DNA of 64,000 nt from positions 1,054,001-1,118,000 of the forward strand of contig NZ_CP109137.1 in assembly GCF_035918095.1 (NCBI RefSeq), written 5' to 3'. The notes under the pieces were generated by a model, which did not search any database, was not told where the DNA came from, and saw only the letters and a list, made by a program, of their open reading frames with translations. Made by a program: the position numbers and the translations under genes. Source of the DNA: Streptomyces sp. NBC_01750. GTDB taxonomy: Bacteria > Actinomycetota > Actinomycetes > Streptomycetales > Streptomycetaceae. Of the stretch, positions 53,389 to 62,469 are shown in pieces (position 1 is the stretch's first letter; each line of letters starts with the position of its first letter).

Positions 53389-53640
53389 ATGAGCACGTAC
53401 GTGTATGACTTCGCTGAGGGCGGCCGGGGACATCGCCGATCTCCTCGGGAACAAGAGCGCGAACCTCGCGGAGATGGTTGGCATGGGTCTGCCAGTCCCT
53501 CCCGGGTTTATACGATCACCACGGAAGCGTGTCGGATGTTCCTGGCCACCGGTGATCCTCCCGTCGAACTGAGGCACCAGATCCGTGACCACCCCGCAAC
53601 CCTCGCGGGCGCGGCCGGAAAGCCTCCGCACGCCGCCGCC
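53389..53640 (+). pseudogene. ppdK: pyruvate phosphate dikinase N-terminal remnant
   Basis: PPDK interconverts pyruvate and phosphoenolpyruvate and is part of the Streptomyces hypoxia island. Here the frame opens STYVYDFAEGG, then the homology moves to another frame (DIADLLGNKSANLAEMVGMG, LPVPPGF) and back to the first (TITTEACRMFLATGDPPVEL, RHQIRDH), i.e. one insertion near 53425 and one deletion near 53510. Homology fades by about 53600, so some 80 of ~880 residues remain. Non-functional. Confidence 0.8.
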
Positions 53641-53975
53641 TCGGGCGCGGAATGCGGAGAATGCTCCCGACGACGCCTTCGCTCTGTGTGGCGATCGACG
53701 GACGGATCGACGTAGACACCAAGGCTCTCGCCCCGGAGCAGGGGTCAGACCACGCAACTCCTCGCTGGTGCGCCTCCTCGCGCCATGCCGAGGAAAGCAG
53801 CGCGCCAACGGGACCCGAGGCAGCTAAAAAGGAGGCAACGAGGGCAAGAGTTGTCAAGGCCGCACACGCCGGACAAGCACAGTCACCGGGTGCAGCCGGG
53901 CCCGGCAACGCGTTCGCGCGCGACGAGGGGCACGGGCAGGCTGGAAGTGCTGCTCCGCACCCAACGGGAGGGGCT
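53641..53975. other. spacer between ppdK remnant and SpoIIE phosphatase
   Basis: About 330 bp open in the phosphatase frame but with no domain similarity (Arg/Ala/Gly-rich). Probably non-coding debris plus promoter; GGGAGGGG at its end serves the GTG start at 53976. Confidence 0.45.
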
Positions 53976-56381
53976 GTGAGCAGCAACGAGAAGGGCCACC
54001 TGCGGACAGGGAGGCCGGATCGTGCGGCGGAGGTGATCGGGCCCATGGTGCAGCGGAAACCCTTGTTGATCGTGGACGCGGACGGTTTGGTGTCGGAGTG
54101 GAGCAAGGACGCCGAACGCCTTCTGGGGCACAGCGCTGCCGACGCGGTGGGGCGGCCTGCCACGATCTTGGTCGAAGAACCGGCTCACGCCGACGAGTCC
54201 GTGAGGTCCGCGCGGAGGAGCGGTCGGGTGTCCGGCTGGGCGGAAGGCCTGGACCTGCGCGTGGACCCCGTTCTGCGCGCGGACGGATCGGTGGCCTGGG
54301 GCATCTGGGCAGCCCGTCGGCGCGGAACAGAAGCTGACGAGATGGGCACGGCGCTCCTGGACGCTCTGTTCACCCAGTCACCGGTCGGTCTTGTCGTCGT
54401 TGACGCGGATCTACGCATCCTGCGCGTCAACACCGCCTCCGAAGGCATGCGCGGCGCTCCGGTCGAGCAGTTGCTCGGCCGGCCGGTGACCGAGGCCTTC
54501 GACATGGCTGACCCCGACGGAGTGAAGGCGATGGTCCGCGCAGTGCTCGAAAACGGTGTGCCGATCCTCGACCGGCTCGTACACGGCCGCCCGCCGGCTG
54601 TTTCCGGCCCCGAGCACATCTACTCGGTCTCCGTCTTCCGCCTGCAGGACGCCACCAGTCGTGTGCTGGGGGCCGCGGCCTCCCTGGTGGATGTCACCGA
54701 ACGTGAGCGAGGGCGGGCACGCGCAGCTGTGCGCAACGCCGCGCGCCAGGGGATCGGCGGCTCACTGGACGTGATCACGACCTGCCGTGAACTCGTGGAC
54801 GTGGCGGTACCCGGCTTTGCGGACACCGCGGTGGTGGATGTCCTGGACACCGTGGTGCGCGGGGAGGAACCGCCACTGGGGCCGCTCTTCGGCAATGAAC
54901 CAATGCGGCGCACCGCCTTCAAGACCGGAACCGGACAGCCACAGGCATACCCGGTGGGAGGCACCAGCAGGTTCCCCTTCCCGACCCCGTACACGCAGAG
55001 CCTGGGCGACCTCGAACCTCGCCTTCTGAGCGTGGACGAGACCACCCCGTGGCTGGCCGCCGACCCGGAACGCGCGCAAGTGATGCGCATCGGCGGGGTC
55101 CACTGCATGATCGTGGCTCCGCTGGTCCTGCGCGGCGCCGTGCTGGGAATGACCTGCTTCTACCGCTCGGCCCGGCCCGAGCCCTTCACCCCCGACGACC
55201 TGATTCTGGCCCTCGAACTTGCAGCACGCACCGCCGTGTGCCTGGACAACGCCCGTCGGTACACGCGCGAACACACGATCGCCCTCACCCTGCAGCGGCA
55301 TCTCCTGCCCCAGGGCCCGAGTTTCCAGACGGCTGCCGAGGTCGCTCATTGCCACCTGCCCGCCGAGGCGGGGGGTGGCTGGTTCGATGCCATTCCGCTC
55401 TCCAGCGCCCGGATCGGCCTCGTGGTTGGCGACGTGGCCGGGCATGGCATCCACACCGCCACCACCATGGGCCAGCTGCGTACCGCCATCAACGCGCTGG
55501 CCGCACTGGACCTGTACCCGGACGACCTGCTCGCCCGCCTCAACGACACCGTGATCCGCCTGGCGCGGGAACGGTCGGCCCTGCCGCCCGCGGACCCGCT
55601 GCGCGACGAACCCGTGAGGGCCACCTGTGTGTACGCGGTCTACGACCCCTTCACCGGTGACTGCGCCATCGCCCGCGCCGGATACCCGGCCCCCGTGCTT
55701 GCTCACCCGGACGGCACCACAGAGATCCCCGACGTCCCCGCCGGCCCTTCCCTGGGCGACGAGGAGGCACCCTTCGCCGCCGCGCAGTTCCGGCTCCTCC
55801 CGGGCAGCATCCTCGCGCTGTACACCGACGGATTCCTCGCGGCTTCCCGTGCCGCCACAGAAACAGCCCTGGAGCGCCTTCGCCATGCGCTGTCCCGTCA
55901 TGACCGCCGGCTGAACGACCTGCGCGACGACGCCGTCTACGCCCTCCAGCCCGCCCCGCCCATGGGCGACGACGCCATCCTGCTCCTGGCCCGCACCCGG
56001 ATTCTCAGCGGGGACCAAGTCGCCACCTGGACCATTCCTCCTCACCCGGAGGCCGTCGCTGCGGCCCGCGCCCATGCGGTGCGGCAACTCGCCGACTGGA
56101 AGTTGATCGGGGATTCCCTCCCCACCGAGATCATCGTCAGTGAACTGGTCACCAACGCCATCCGCCACGGCGCACCACCCGTGCAGCTACGTCTCATCAA
56201 GGACCGAACCCTCACCTGCGAGGTCTCGGACACAAGCCCCGCCGCCCCCCACCTCCGTCATGCCCGCACTGTCGACGAAGGGGGCCGTGGCCTCTTCATC
56301 GTTGCCCAACTCGCCCAGCACTGGGGTACGCGGTACACCGAGCACGGCAAGACCATCTGGACCGAGCAAACTCTCTCTTGA
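53976..56381 (+). CDS. PAS/GAF SpoIIE-family phosphatase with HATPase domain
   Basis: An 801-residue signalling protein. Domains in order: PAS 1 (~20-115, LLIVDADGLVSEWSKDAERL), PAS 2 (~125-245, DALFTQSPVGLVVVDADLRI), GAF (~260-420), SpoIIE PP2C phosphatase (~435-670, with AGGGWFDAIPLSSARIGLVV, GDVAGHGIHTATTMGQLRTA and LLARLNDTVIRL) and a C-terminal HATPase (~685-800, ELVTNAIRHGAPPVQLRL, DEGGRGLFIVAQLAQHWG). Such fusions dephosphorylate anti-anti-sigma factors and may bind sigma partners, here probably under redox or hypoxia control by context. The GTG start at 53976 follows GGGAGGGG; the frame stays open 324 bp upstream without homology. Confidence 0.9.
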   Translation: MSSNEKGHLRTGRPDRAAEVIGPMVQRKPLLIVDADGLVSEWSKDAERLLGHSAADAVGRPATILVEEPAHADESVRSARRSGRVSGWAEGLDLRVDPVLRADGSVAWGIWAARRRGTEADEMGTALLDALFTQSPVGLVVVDADLRILRVNTASEGMRGAPVEQLLGRPVTEAFDMADPDGVKAMVRAVLENGVPILDRLVHGRPPAVSGPEHIYSVSVFRLQDATSRVLGAAASLVDVTERERGRARAAVRNAARQGIGGSLDVITTCRELVDVAVPGFADTAVVDVLDTVVRGEEPPLGPLFGNEPMRRTAFKTGTGQPQAYPVGGTSRFPFPTPYTQSLGDLEPRLLSVDETTPWLAADPERAQVMRIGGVHCMIVAPLVLRGAVLGMTCFYRSARPEPFTPDDLILALELAARTAVCLDNARRYTREHTIALTLQRHLLPQGPSFQTAAEVAHCHLPAEAGGGWFDAIPLSSARIGLVVGDVAGHGIHTATTMGQLRTAINALAALDLYPDDLLARLNDTVIRLARERSALPPADPLRDEPVRATCVYAVYDPFTGDCAIARAGYPAPVLAHPDGTTEIPDVPAGPSLGDEEAPFAAAQFRLLPGSILALYTDGFLAASRAATETALERLRHALSRHDRRLNDLRDDAVYALQPAPPMGDDAILLLARTRILSGDQVATWTIPPHPEAVAAARAHAVRQLADWKLIGDSLPTEIIVSELVTNAIRHGAPPVQLRLIKDRTLTCEVSDTSPAAPHLRHARTVDEGGRGLFIVAQLAQHWGTRYTEHGKTIWTEQTLS

Positions 56382-56499
56382 CGCCAGGCCCGTCGACAGG
56401 TGAGGCAGAAAGCCAGCGAGGGCTGTCTGGCCGCCGTGCCGACGCACTCCTTGTCCGCCTGGCCCCTCAATGGCCGTGCCCACGACGACGTCTCCCGTG

Positions 56500-56868
56500 T
56501 CATCGCGCCGCTGTGAGGGTGCCATCGCGGACGGTGCCGCCGAGGGTGACGACTCCGTCAGTGACATCGACGAGGATGCCTGTCGGGAGACCGTGAACAG
56601 GCGGTCGACCCACTTCTCGCCGGACCTCGGCGGCAAGGTCGTCGTCGGGACGGAGAAAGACCTTGAGGAGGTCGGCGCGGCTGAGGATGCCCTGGAGGAT
56701 CCCGTCGGCGTCGACCACGGCCGCCGTTTGATCCGCTGACGGACCATGGTCCCGGGCGGCCTGCGGCAAGGTGGCATTTGCGTGAATGGTGATCGCGGGA
56801 GTGGTCATGAGGTCCCTGGCGAGCACCGCGCCGGCTTTGGCTGTGTCGTCCAGGTTCTGCAGCTGCAC
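56500..56868 (-). pseudogene. CBS-BON protein remnant with compensating frameshifts
   Basis: The reverse strand carries the second CBS motif and BON domain: AGAVLARDLMTTPAITIHAN, ATLPQAAR, then MVRQRIKRRP in another frame, back to VVDADGILQGILSRADLLKV, FLRPDDDLAAEVRRE, then VDRLFTVSRQ in another frame and back to GILVDVTDGVVTLGGTVRDG. At least two pairs of compensating indels are needed to rebuild the protein, the first CBS motif is missing and the BON end is cut. Pseudogene. Confidence 0.75.
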
Positions 56869-56928
56869 GATGAGGCCGGGCTCAGTGTCGTGCTCTACGG
56901 CTCACACACATACGAGCTGCGGCGGCCC

Positions 56929-56945
56929 GGACCCCCGACGGTCCC
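56929..56945. promoter_or_regulatory. palindrome upstream of hydrogenase operon
   Basis: GGACC-N7-GGTCC, 167 bp before the first hydrogenase gene; related to, but wider spaced than, the Dos-box-like sites. Confidence 0.35.
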
Positions 56946-57111
56946 CTGAGCAGGTGCCCGACAAGACACGCCGGGGCGGCCACCGAACGTCAAAGCCAGA
57001 CATCTGACACTCTGTCCCTGGCCGCCGCGGAGGCCGTCGCCTGCCGCGACACGGGAAGTCCCAGCGGCTGTCTATGCCTCCCGTCCGGACAGCCAAGATC
57101 AAGGACCGAGG

Positions 57112-58302
57112 ATGACGGACTCCCGAGATGACGGAGCGTGTACCGACACGCAGACCGAGTCGGTGACCCTCGACCGTGAGGGCCTTGACGCGTTGGTGGG
57201 CGTCCTGAAGCGGCACGGCCGCACGGTGGTCGGTCCCACGGTGCGGGACGGCGCGATCGTGCTGGCCGAGTTGGACTCCGCGGACGAGTTGCCCGACGGC
57301 TGGGGTGTCGAGCTGGAGGCGGGGCAATACCGGATCCGGCGACGGGACGACGCCGCCGTGTTCGCGCACAGTGCGGGGCCGCAGTCGTGGAAGTCGTTCC
57401 TGCATCCGGAACGGGTGCGGCAGTGGACCGCGGACCGCACCCCCGGCGGCGACCTGTCGGTGCGCGAGGACGCGCCTCGGAGCGTCTCGTACGCGTTCCT
57501 CGGAGTGAGGCCGTGCGATCTGCGGGCTATTCGGATCCTGGACCGGGTGATGACCGGCGGCCGGTACCGGGACCCCGCCTACCGGTCCCGACGCACGGGG
57601 GCCTTCCTGATCGCCGTTGAGTGCACGGAGCCCGGAGCGACCTGCTTCTGCGTCTCGATGGGCGCAGGTCCGGCCGTGGATGCCGGGTACGACCTCGCGC
57701 TCACCGAGGTGCTGGACGCCGAGGGCCACCGCTTCCTGTGCAGGAGCGGCAGCGAGGAGGGCGCCGCCGTGCTGGCGGAACTCCCGCACCGGAGCGCGGA
57801 CGACGCCACGCGCACCGCCGCTGCCGGGGCCGTGCGCCAGGCCGCCGAGCGCATGGGCCGGTCCATGCCGCCGGTCGACCTGCGCACCCTGATGCGTGAC
57901 AACCTGGAGGCCGAGCGCTGGGACGACGTCACCTCTCGCTGTCTGAGCTGCGGCAACTGCACCATGGTCTGCCCGACGTGCTTCTGCACGACCACCGAGG
58001 ACATCACCGATCTGACCGGCGACCACGCCGAACGCTGGCGCCGCTGGGATTCCTGCTACGACCTGGACTTCTCAGCGCTGCACACCGGTCCGGTCCGTGC
58101 CACGCCACGCAGCCGGTACCGCCAGTGGCTCACCCACAAGCTGGGCACGTGGCACGACCAGTTCGACAGCTCCGGATGCGTCGGCTGCGGGCGCTGCATC
58201 GTCTGGTGCCCCACCGGCATCGACCTCACAGTGGAGGCGCACGCCCTGCACGACGAGGCCACGAGGACAAAGGGGCCCGGTGACGTTCCCGGCCAGTGCT
58301 GA
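57112..58302 (+). CDS. [NiFe] hydrogenase beta subunit (4Fe-4S, HydB-like)
   Basis: A 396-residue iron-sulfur electron-transfer subunit of a cytoplasmic, group 3b-like (sulfhydrogenase-type) hydrogenase. Two 4Fe-4S motifs lie in the C-terminal half: CLSCGNCTMVCPTC (~residues 281-294) and CVGCGRCIVWCP (~359-370). Upstream are conserved VSYAFLGVRPCDLRAIRILD and GATCFCVSMG. It would carry electrons between the Ni-Fe site and the flavin subunit. First gene of a five-gene, tightly overlapping operon; its end overlaps the next gene by 23 bp. Start at 57112 follows ACCGAGG. Confidence 0.9.
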   Translation: MTDSRDDGACTDTQTESVTLDREGLDALVGVLKRHGRTVVGPTVRDGAIVLAELDSADELPDGWGVELEAGQYRIRRRDDAAVFAHSAGPQSWKSFLHPERVRQWTADRTPGGDLSVREDAPRSVSYAFLGVRPCDLRAIRILDRVMTGGRYRDPAYRSRRTGAFLIAVECTEPGATCFCVSMGAGPAVDAGYDLALTEVLDAEGHRFLCRSGSEEGAAVLAELPHRSADDATRTAAAGAVRQAAERMGRSMPPVDLRTLMRDNLEAERWDDVTSRCLSCGNCTMVCPTCFCTTTEDITDLTGDHAERWRRWDSCYDLDFSALHTGPVRATPRSRYRQWLTHKLGTWHDQFDSSGCVGCGRCIVWCPTGIDLTVEAHALHDEATRTKGPGDVPGQC

Positions 58303-58756
58303 GCCTGGGGCGGGCGTGCTCAGTTCACTCTCCGCGGAGCACCATGGGCAGTTGATGGCGCTCGCGCACCAAGTCAGCCTTCCGGTGTCCACCCGGCTCT
58401 TCGAAGAGGGCGAGCGTGCCGACCGTTTCTGGGTCATCCGCTCGGGCATGGTCGCCCTCGACGTCCAGGTCCCCGGCCGCGGTCGTGCCGTCGTGGAGAC
58501 GCTCGGCGCGGGTCATCTCCTCGGCTGGTCGTGGCTTTGCCCCCCGCGCCAGTATCATCTCGGGGCGGAGGCCAGGAGTGCCATCACCGCCTGGGAGTTC
58601 GATGCCTCTGCGGTCCGCGACCAGTGCGCTGCGCATCCGGCGTTCGGTCTGGCGCTGGTGACCCTGGTCGCCGAGACCATCGGAGACCGACTGCGCGCGA
58701 CACGCACCCGGCTGCTCGACCTGTACGGGCCGCAGGGAGGCGGTCCGCCCGCATGA
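58280..58756 (+). CDS. cyclic-nucleotide-binding-domain protein embedded in hydrogenase operon
   Basis: A 158-residue single cNMP-binding fold (HQVSLPVSTRLFEEGERADR, FWVIRSGMVALDVQVPGRGR, AVVETLGAGHLLGWSWLCPP) with no Crp-type HTH, so it should act by protein contact rather than DNA binding. The gene starts inside the end of the beta-subunit gene (GTG at 58280) and overlaps the gamma gene by ATGA, so it is obligately co-expressed. It may sense a nucleotide and tune the hydrogenase, which is inference. The ligand-pocket Arg is not obvious. Confidence 0.85.
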   Translation: MTFPASAEPGAGVLSSLSAEHHGQLMALAHQVSLPVSTRLFEEGERADRFWVIRSGMVALDVQVPGRGRAVVETLGAGHLLGWSWLCPPRQYHLGAEARSAITAWEFDASAVRDQCAAHPAFGLALVTLVAETIGDRLRATRTRLLDLYGPQGGGPPA

Positions 58757-59556
58757 CCATGGTCCCCCTTGCCTATCGCCTAGTGGATCGCCGACGTGAG
58801 ACGGCCGACACGGTCACGGTCGACCTGGAGCCGACCGGGGAGGCCCTGCACACATTCGCGCCGGGTCAGTTCGCCATGGTGTACGCCTTCGGCGTCGGCG
58901 AGATCCCCGTCTCGGTCTCCCGCATGACCGGAGAACGGCTCACACACACGATCCGGGCGGTAGGTGCGGTGTCCCGGGCACTGTGCGATCTTCCGACGGG
59001 CGCGTCGGTCGGTGTACGCGGCCCGTTCGGCACCGGCTGGAACGCACAAGCGGCGCGCGGCCACGATCTGCTCGTCCTCGGTGGGGGGATCGGCCTTGCC
59101 CCCCTTCGCCCGCTGATCCATGCCGTCCTGTCCGAGCCGCACGCATACGGGCACGTGAACGTCCTCGCCGGTGCACGGACTCCGGACGATCTGCTGTACC
59201 AGGACGAGTTCCCCGACTGGAGACACCCCTTCTGCGGCGTCACGGTCGACCGACCTACCGGCGACTGGACCGCACGGGTCGGAGTCGTCACCTCTCTGAT
59301 CGACGAAGCCCACTTCTCGCCGAGGCACACCACCGCATTCGTCTGCGGTCCCGAGGTCATGATCCGCGCAACCGCCCGGGCACTGGTCCACCGCGGCGTA
59401 CGAGCCGACCGCATCCGGGTCTCCCTGGAACGCAACATGCGCTGCGCGACTGGCCACTGCGGGCACTGCCAGCTCGGACCGCTGCTGCTCTGCCGTGATG
59501 GTCCCGTCGTCACCCACGACGTGGCCGAACCCCTCCTCGCCGTAAGGGAGCTGTGA
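58753..59556 (+). CDS. [NiFe] hydrogenase gamma subunit (FAD/NAD(P)-binding)
   Basis: A 267-residue flavoprotein of the ferredoxin-NADP reductase fold. FAD part: [28 protein letters not shown](P) part: [41 protein letters not shown]-terminal Cys cluster ([19 protein letters not shown]) binds a 2Fe-2S centre. It exchanges hydride with NAD(P)H and passes electrons to the beta and delta subunits. ATG overlaps the preceding stop; one base separates it from the small-subunit gene. Confidence 0.92.
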   Translation: MTMVPLAYRLVDRRRETADTVTVDLEPTGEALHTFAPGQFAMVYAFGVGEIPVSVSRMTGERLTHTIRAVGAVSRALCDLPTGASVGVRGPFGTGWNAQAARGHDLLVLGGGIGLAPLRPLIHAVLSEPHAYGHVNVLAGARTPDDLLYQDEFPDWRHPFCGVTVDRPTGDWTARVGVVTSLIDEAHFSPRHTTAFVCGPEVMIRATARALVHRGVRADRIRVSLERNMRCATGHCGHCQLGPLLLCRDGPVVTHDVAEPLLAVREL

Positions 59557-59557
59557 C

Positions 59558-60364
59558 ATGAGTGGTCCTGTGCAGCCCCCGAATTCCGGCCGCCGCCCCC
59601 GAGTCGGCGTGTTCAAGTTCGCCTCGTGCGACGGCTGTCAGCTCACCCTCCTCGACTGCGAGGACGATCTGCTGGCCATCGCCGAAGAGATTGAAGTCGC
59701 CCACTTCCTCGAGGCATCCAGTGATGTCGGGTGCGGGCCGTACGACCTCTCACTCGTCGAGGGTTCGGTCACCACCGCCGAGGACGCGGAAAGAATCAGG
59801 CGCATCCGCGCCGAGTCCCGCCGTCTGGTCACCATCGGTGCCTGCGCCACGGCTGGAGGCGTTCAAGCTCTGCGCAACTACGCTGACGTCACCGATTACC
59901 TGCAGACGGTCTACGCTCGCCCCGATTACATCGCGACCCTCGCCACCTCGACCCCGATCTCCGCCCACGTGCCCGTCGACTTCGAGCTGCGCGGCTGTCC
60001 CATCGACCGCTCCCAGCTCCTGGAGGTCATCACCGCCTTCCTCGCCGGACGCAAGCCCGGCGTCCCGAACCACAGCGTCTGTTTCTCCTGCAAGCGTCGC
60101 GGTACCGTCTGCGTCACCGTCGCGCACGGCACGCCCTGCCTGGGGCCCGTAACGCACGCTGGCTGCGGAGCCATCTGCCCGGCCTACGGACGCGGTTGCT
60201 ACGGCTGCTTCGGACCGTCCGGGACCACCAATCTGCCCGCCCTCGTTCCGCTGATGCGCCGCGACGGGATGAGCGACGAGGATGTCCGGAGGTTCCTGCA
60301 CACCTTCAACGTCACCGCCTTCGCTGCTGTGGAAGAAGCCCTGGAGGAGGAAGACCTGCCGTGA
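59558..60364 (+). CDS. [NiFe] hydrogenase small (delta) subunit
   Basis: A 268-residue small subunit. The proximal 4Fe-4S motif begins [16 protein letters not shown], continues with [34 protein letters not shown] and the C-terminal Cys set ([38 protein letters not shown]). The last resembles the extra clusters of group 3 enzymes. It relays electrons from the Ni-Fe site. Stop overlaps the large-subunit GTG. Confidence 0.94.
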   Translation: MSGPVQPPNSGRRPRVGVFKFASCDGCQLTLLDCEDDLLAIAEEIEVAHFLEASSDVGCGPYDLSLVEGSVTTAEDAERIRRIRAESRRLVTIGACATAGGVQALRNYADVTDYLQTVYARPDYIATLATSTPISAHVPVDFELRGCPIDRSQLLEVITAFLAGRKPGVPNHSVCFSCKRRGTVCVTVAHGTPCLGPVTHAGCGAICPAYGRGCYGCFGPSGTTNLPALVPLMRRDGMSDEDVRRFLHTFNVTAFAAVEEALEEEDLP

Positions 60365-61752
60365 CCGAGTCCGCCGCCGTATCGCGCGTTCTGCGCATCC
60401 CGGCACTCACCCGCGTCGAGGGTGAGGCCGCGCTGCATCTGGTGATCAAGGGCCACACCGTCATCAGGGCCCAGCTGAAAATCTATGAACCCCCGCGGTT
60501 CTTCGAAGCCTTCCTCCGCGGCCGCGCTCACACCGAACCTCCCGACATCACCTCGCGCATCTGCGGTATCTGCCCGGTCGCCTACCAGCTGAGTGCCTGC
60601 CGGGCCGTCGAGGACGCATGCGGAGCAGTCGTCGACGGGCAACTCTCCGCTCTGCGCCGCCTGCTGTACTGCGGCGAGTGGATCGAGAGCCAGACCCTGC
60701 ACATTCATTTGCTGCACGCCCCGGACTTCCTCGGCTACGACGACGTGTTCCGCATGTCCCGTGCGCACGTCACTCACGTGCAACGCGGGCTGCGGCTGAA
60801 GCAGGCGGGCAACGCCGTGATCGAACTGCTCGGCGGACGCGCGATCCACCCCGTCAACGTCCGCCTCGGCGGATTCCATCGCACTCCCGCGCGCTCCGAA
60901 CTCCGGCCCCTGGCAGAGCGCCTGCGCATCGCTCTGGAGGACGCCTGGGACACCGTGCGCTGGGTCTCCGGCTTCGACTTCCCCGACGGCGAGTGCGACG
61001 TCGACCTGTTCGCTCTCGCCGAGCCCGACACGTATGCCATCGAGTCCGGCGTGCCCACCGTGTTCCCGGCCGGCGGGACACGGACGCTGCACAGCTTTCC
61101 CGTCCACGTATTCCCGGACCACGTCGCCGAGGAGCAGGTCCCGCACTCCACCGCCCTCCACTCCAGGCTGGACGGCCGTCGGCACCTCACCGGCTCCCTC
61201 GCCCGGTTCGCCATCAGCGGCCACCTGCTCTCCCCATTGGCCCTCCAAGCTGCACGGGAGGCCGGACTGGGCGATCCTCCGCTGCTCCCCCGCGCAGGCG
61301 CCGCCCTGGACAGGGGCTCCACGAACCCGTACCGAAGCATCCTCGTCCGGGCCGTCGAGGTTCTGTACGCGGTCGAGGAGGCCCTCCGGATCATCGACGC
61401 GTACGAGCCTCCGCCACGACCACATGTGGACGTGCCTCCCCGGGCTGCGGTCGGGCACGGTGCCACCGAGGCTCCGCGCGGACTGCTCTACCACCGCTAC
61501 GCGCTCGACAGCGAGGGCCGCATCACCGAAGCCTGCCTGGTCCCGCCGACCGCACAGAACCAGGGCGCGATCGAGGAGGACCTGCGCCATGCCGTTCAGG
61601 CAGAACTGGCGCGCGGAGTGGTGGACGAGTCCGAGCTCGCCCGGCTGTGCGAACGGGTCATCCGGAACCACGACCCGTGCATCTCCTGCTCGGCCCATTT
61701 CCTCGACCTGGACATCGAACGGCATGGCTCGCAGGCCAAGGCCGCAGACTGA
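60361..61752 (+). CDS. [NiFe] hydrogenase large (alpha) subunit
   Basis: A 463-residue catalytic subunit. Nickel ligands: L1 motif RICGICPV (Cys68, Cys71) and L2 motif DPCISCSAH (~438-446), with a 17-residue tail afterwards that the maturation protease should remove. Length and motif style place it in group 3 (bidirectional, cytoplasmic) hydrogenases, 3b-like by subunit composition. It would oxidise hydrogen to reduce NAD(P)+, or the reverse, perhaps during hypoxia or dormancy. GTG at 60361 overlaps the small-subunit stop. The hypABCDEF maturation genes are not in the window. Confidence 0.95.
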   Translation: MTESAAVSRVLRIPALTRVEGEAALHLVIKGHTVIRAQLKIYEPPRFFEAFLRGRAHTEPPDITSRICGICPVAYQLSACRAVEDACGAVVDGQLSALRRLLYCGEWIESQTLHIHLLHAPDFLGYDDVFRMSRAHVTHVQRGLRLKQAGNAVIELLGGRAIHPVNVRLGGFHRTPARSELRPLAERLRIALEDAWDTVRWVSGFDFPDGECDVDLFALAEPDTYAIESGVPTVFPAGGTRTLHSFPVHVFPDHVAEEQVPHSTALHSRLDGRRHLTGSLARFAISGHLLSPLALQAAREAGLGDPPLLPRAGAALDRGSTNPYRSILVRAVEVLYAVEEALRIIDAYEPPPRPHVDVPPRAAVGHGATEAPRGLLYHRYALDSEGRITEACLVPPTAQNQGAIEEDLRHAVQAELARGVVDESELARLCERVIRNHDPCISCSAHFLDLDIERHGSQAKAAD

Positions 61753-61851
61753 GGCGTCGCTCGCCGTGCCACGCCGGCCGAACCCGAACCCGAACCCGAA
61801 GCCCTCGCCCACGCCGACCGCCGCGGTCTGCGACGCGGCGCCGCGGAGGCC

Positions 61852-62037
61852 GTGAGCCTGCTACTCGACAGCGGGGTCCCCGTCCGCACGCCGGGCGGCG
61901 TTCCTCACCTCCTGCTCGATGTCCTCGCGGGACATCACCACGTCTCTCTGCGCTGCGTACTGCGCGACTGCGACGTGGAAGGCGTCGTCAACCGCGCGCC
62001 ACACCTGACGCTGAGCCTCGAAACTCCTCGCCTTTGA
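61852..62037 (+). CDS. small hypothetical ORF after hydrogenase large subunit
   Basis: A 61-codon frame from a GTG (SLLLDSGVPVRTPGGVPHLL, LDVLAGHHHVSLRCVLRDCD, VEGVVNRAPHLTL). It is in the same frame as the hydrogenase alpha stop and open back to it, with Glu-Pro repeats and an amphipathic helix in between, so it may be a worn-down separate gene. I do not recognise a family; there is no clear ribosome site. Confidence 0.3.
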   Translation: MSLLLDSGVPVRTPGGVPHLLLDVLAGHHHVSLRCVLRDCDVEGVVNRAPHLTLSLETPRL

Positions 62038-62264
62038 GCCCCGCCAGCTTCGCGCGCGCGACTTCAGCAGAGCGTTCCAGCCTGATCAATTCATAGGGAA
62101 TTCCTGCCACGAACCGGGATCTAGGTGTTGGCGGCAGTTCACAGCCTGCATCCAATCGAAGCATGTGGGTGAGACTCGCCCCCGACGCCCACCGCCGATG
62201 GCCGCCCAGCACGATCGTGTTGCCTCACAGTGCGCCGGTGCACGTCACGTTGCCCCGCGCGTAC

Positions 62265-62281
62265 AGGGGCCTCTCGTCCCT
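62265..62281. promoter_or_regulatory. Dos-box-like palindrome upstream of CBS remnant
   Basis: AGGGGCCTCTCGTCCCT, 106 bp before the remnant's ATG. Confidence 0.5.
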
Positions 62282-62386
62282 GCGTGACGCCCCCATCAGG
62301 ACCTTGCCCGGCGCGATTCCCTGTTCGAGGTTGAATGCATCTGCACGGTCCGCCGCAGGCAGGGCCGTCCCAGGCCAGAAGGAGCC

Positions 62387-62455
62387 GTGATGAGGCACAG
62401 CAAGATCGGCAACCTCATGGTGCAGGATGTGGTCTCGGTGACGGCAGAGACGCGC
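62387..62455 (+). pseudogene. CBS-domain gene, N-terminal scrap
   Basis: About 20 codons, RHSKIGNLMVQDVVSVTAET, match the start of the island's CBS proteins and have AGGAGCC upstream; homology then breaks off into a nitroreductase remnant. Promoter and palindrome upstream are retained. Confidence 0.68.
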
Positions 62456-62469
62456 CCGACAGGGGCTCG

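Larger units (their letters stand above)
61753..62386. other. region downstream of hydrogenase operon
   Basis: Mostly without clear genes apart from the small frame at 61852. A CCCGAA hexamer repeat lies at about 61777-61800. The Dos-box-like site at 62265 and the promoter of the CBS remnant occupy its right end. Confidence 0.4.
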
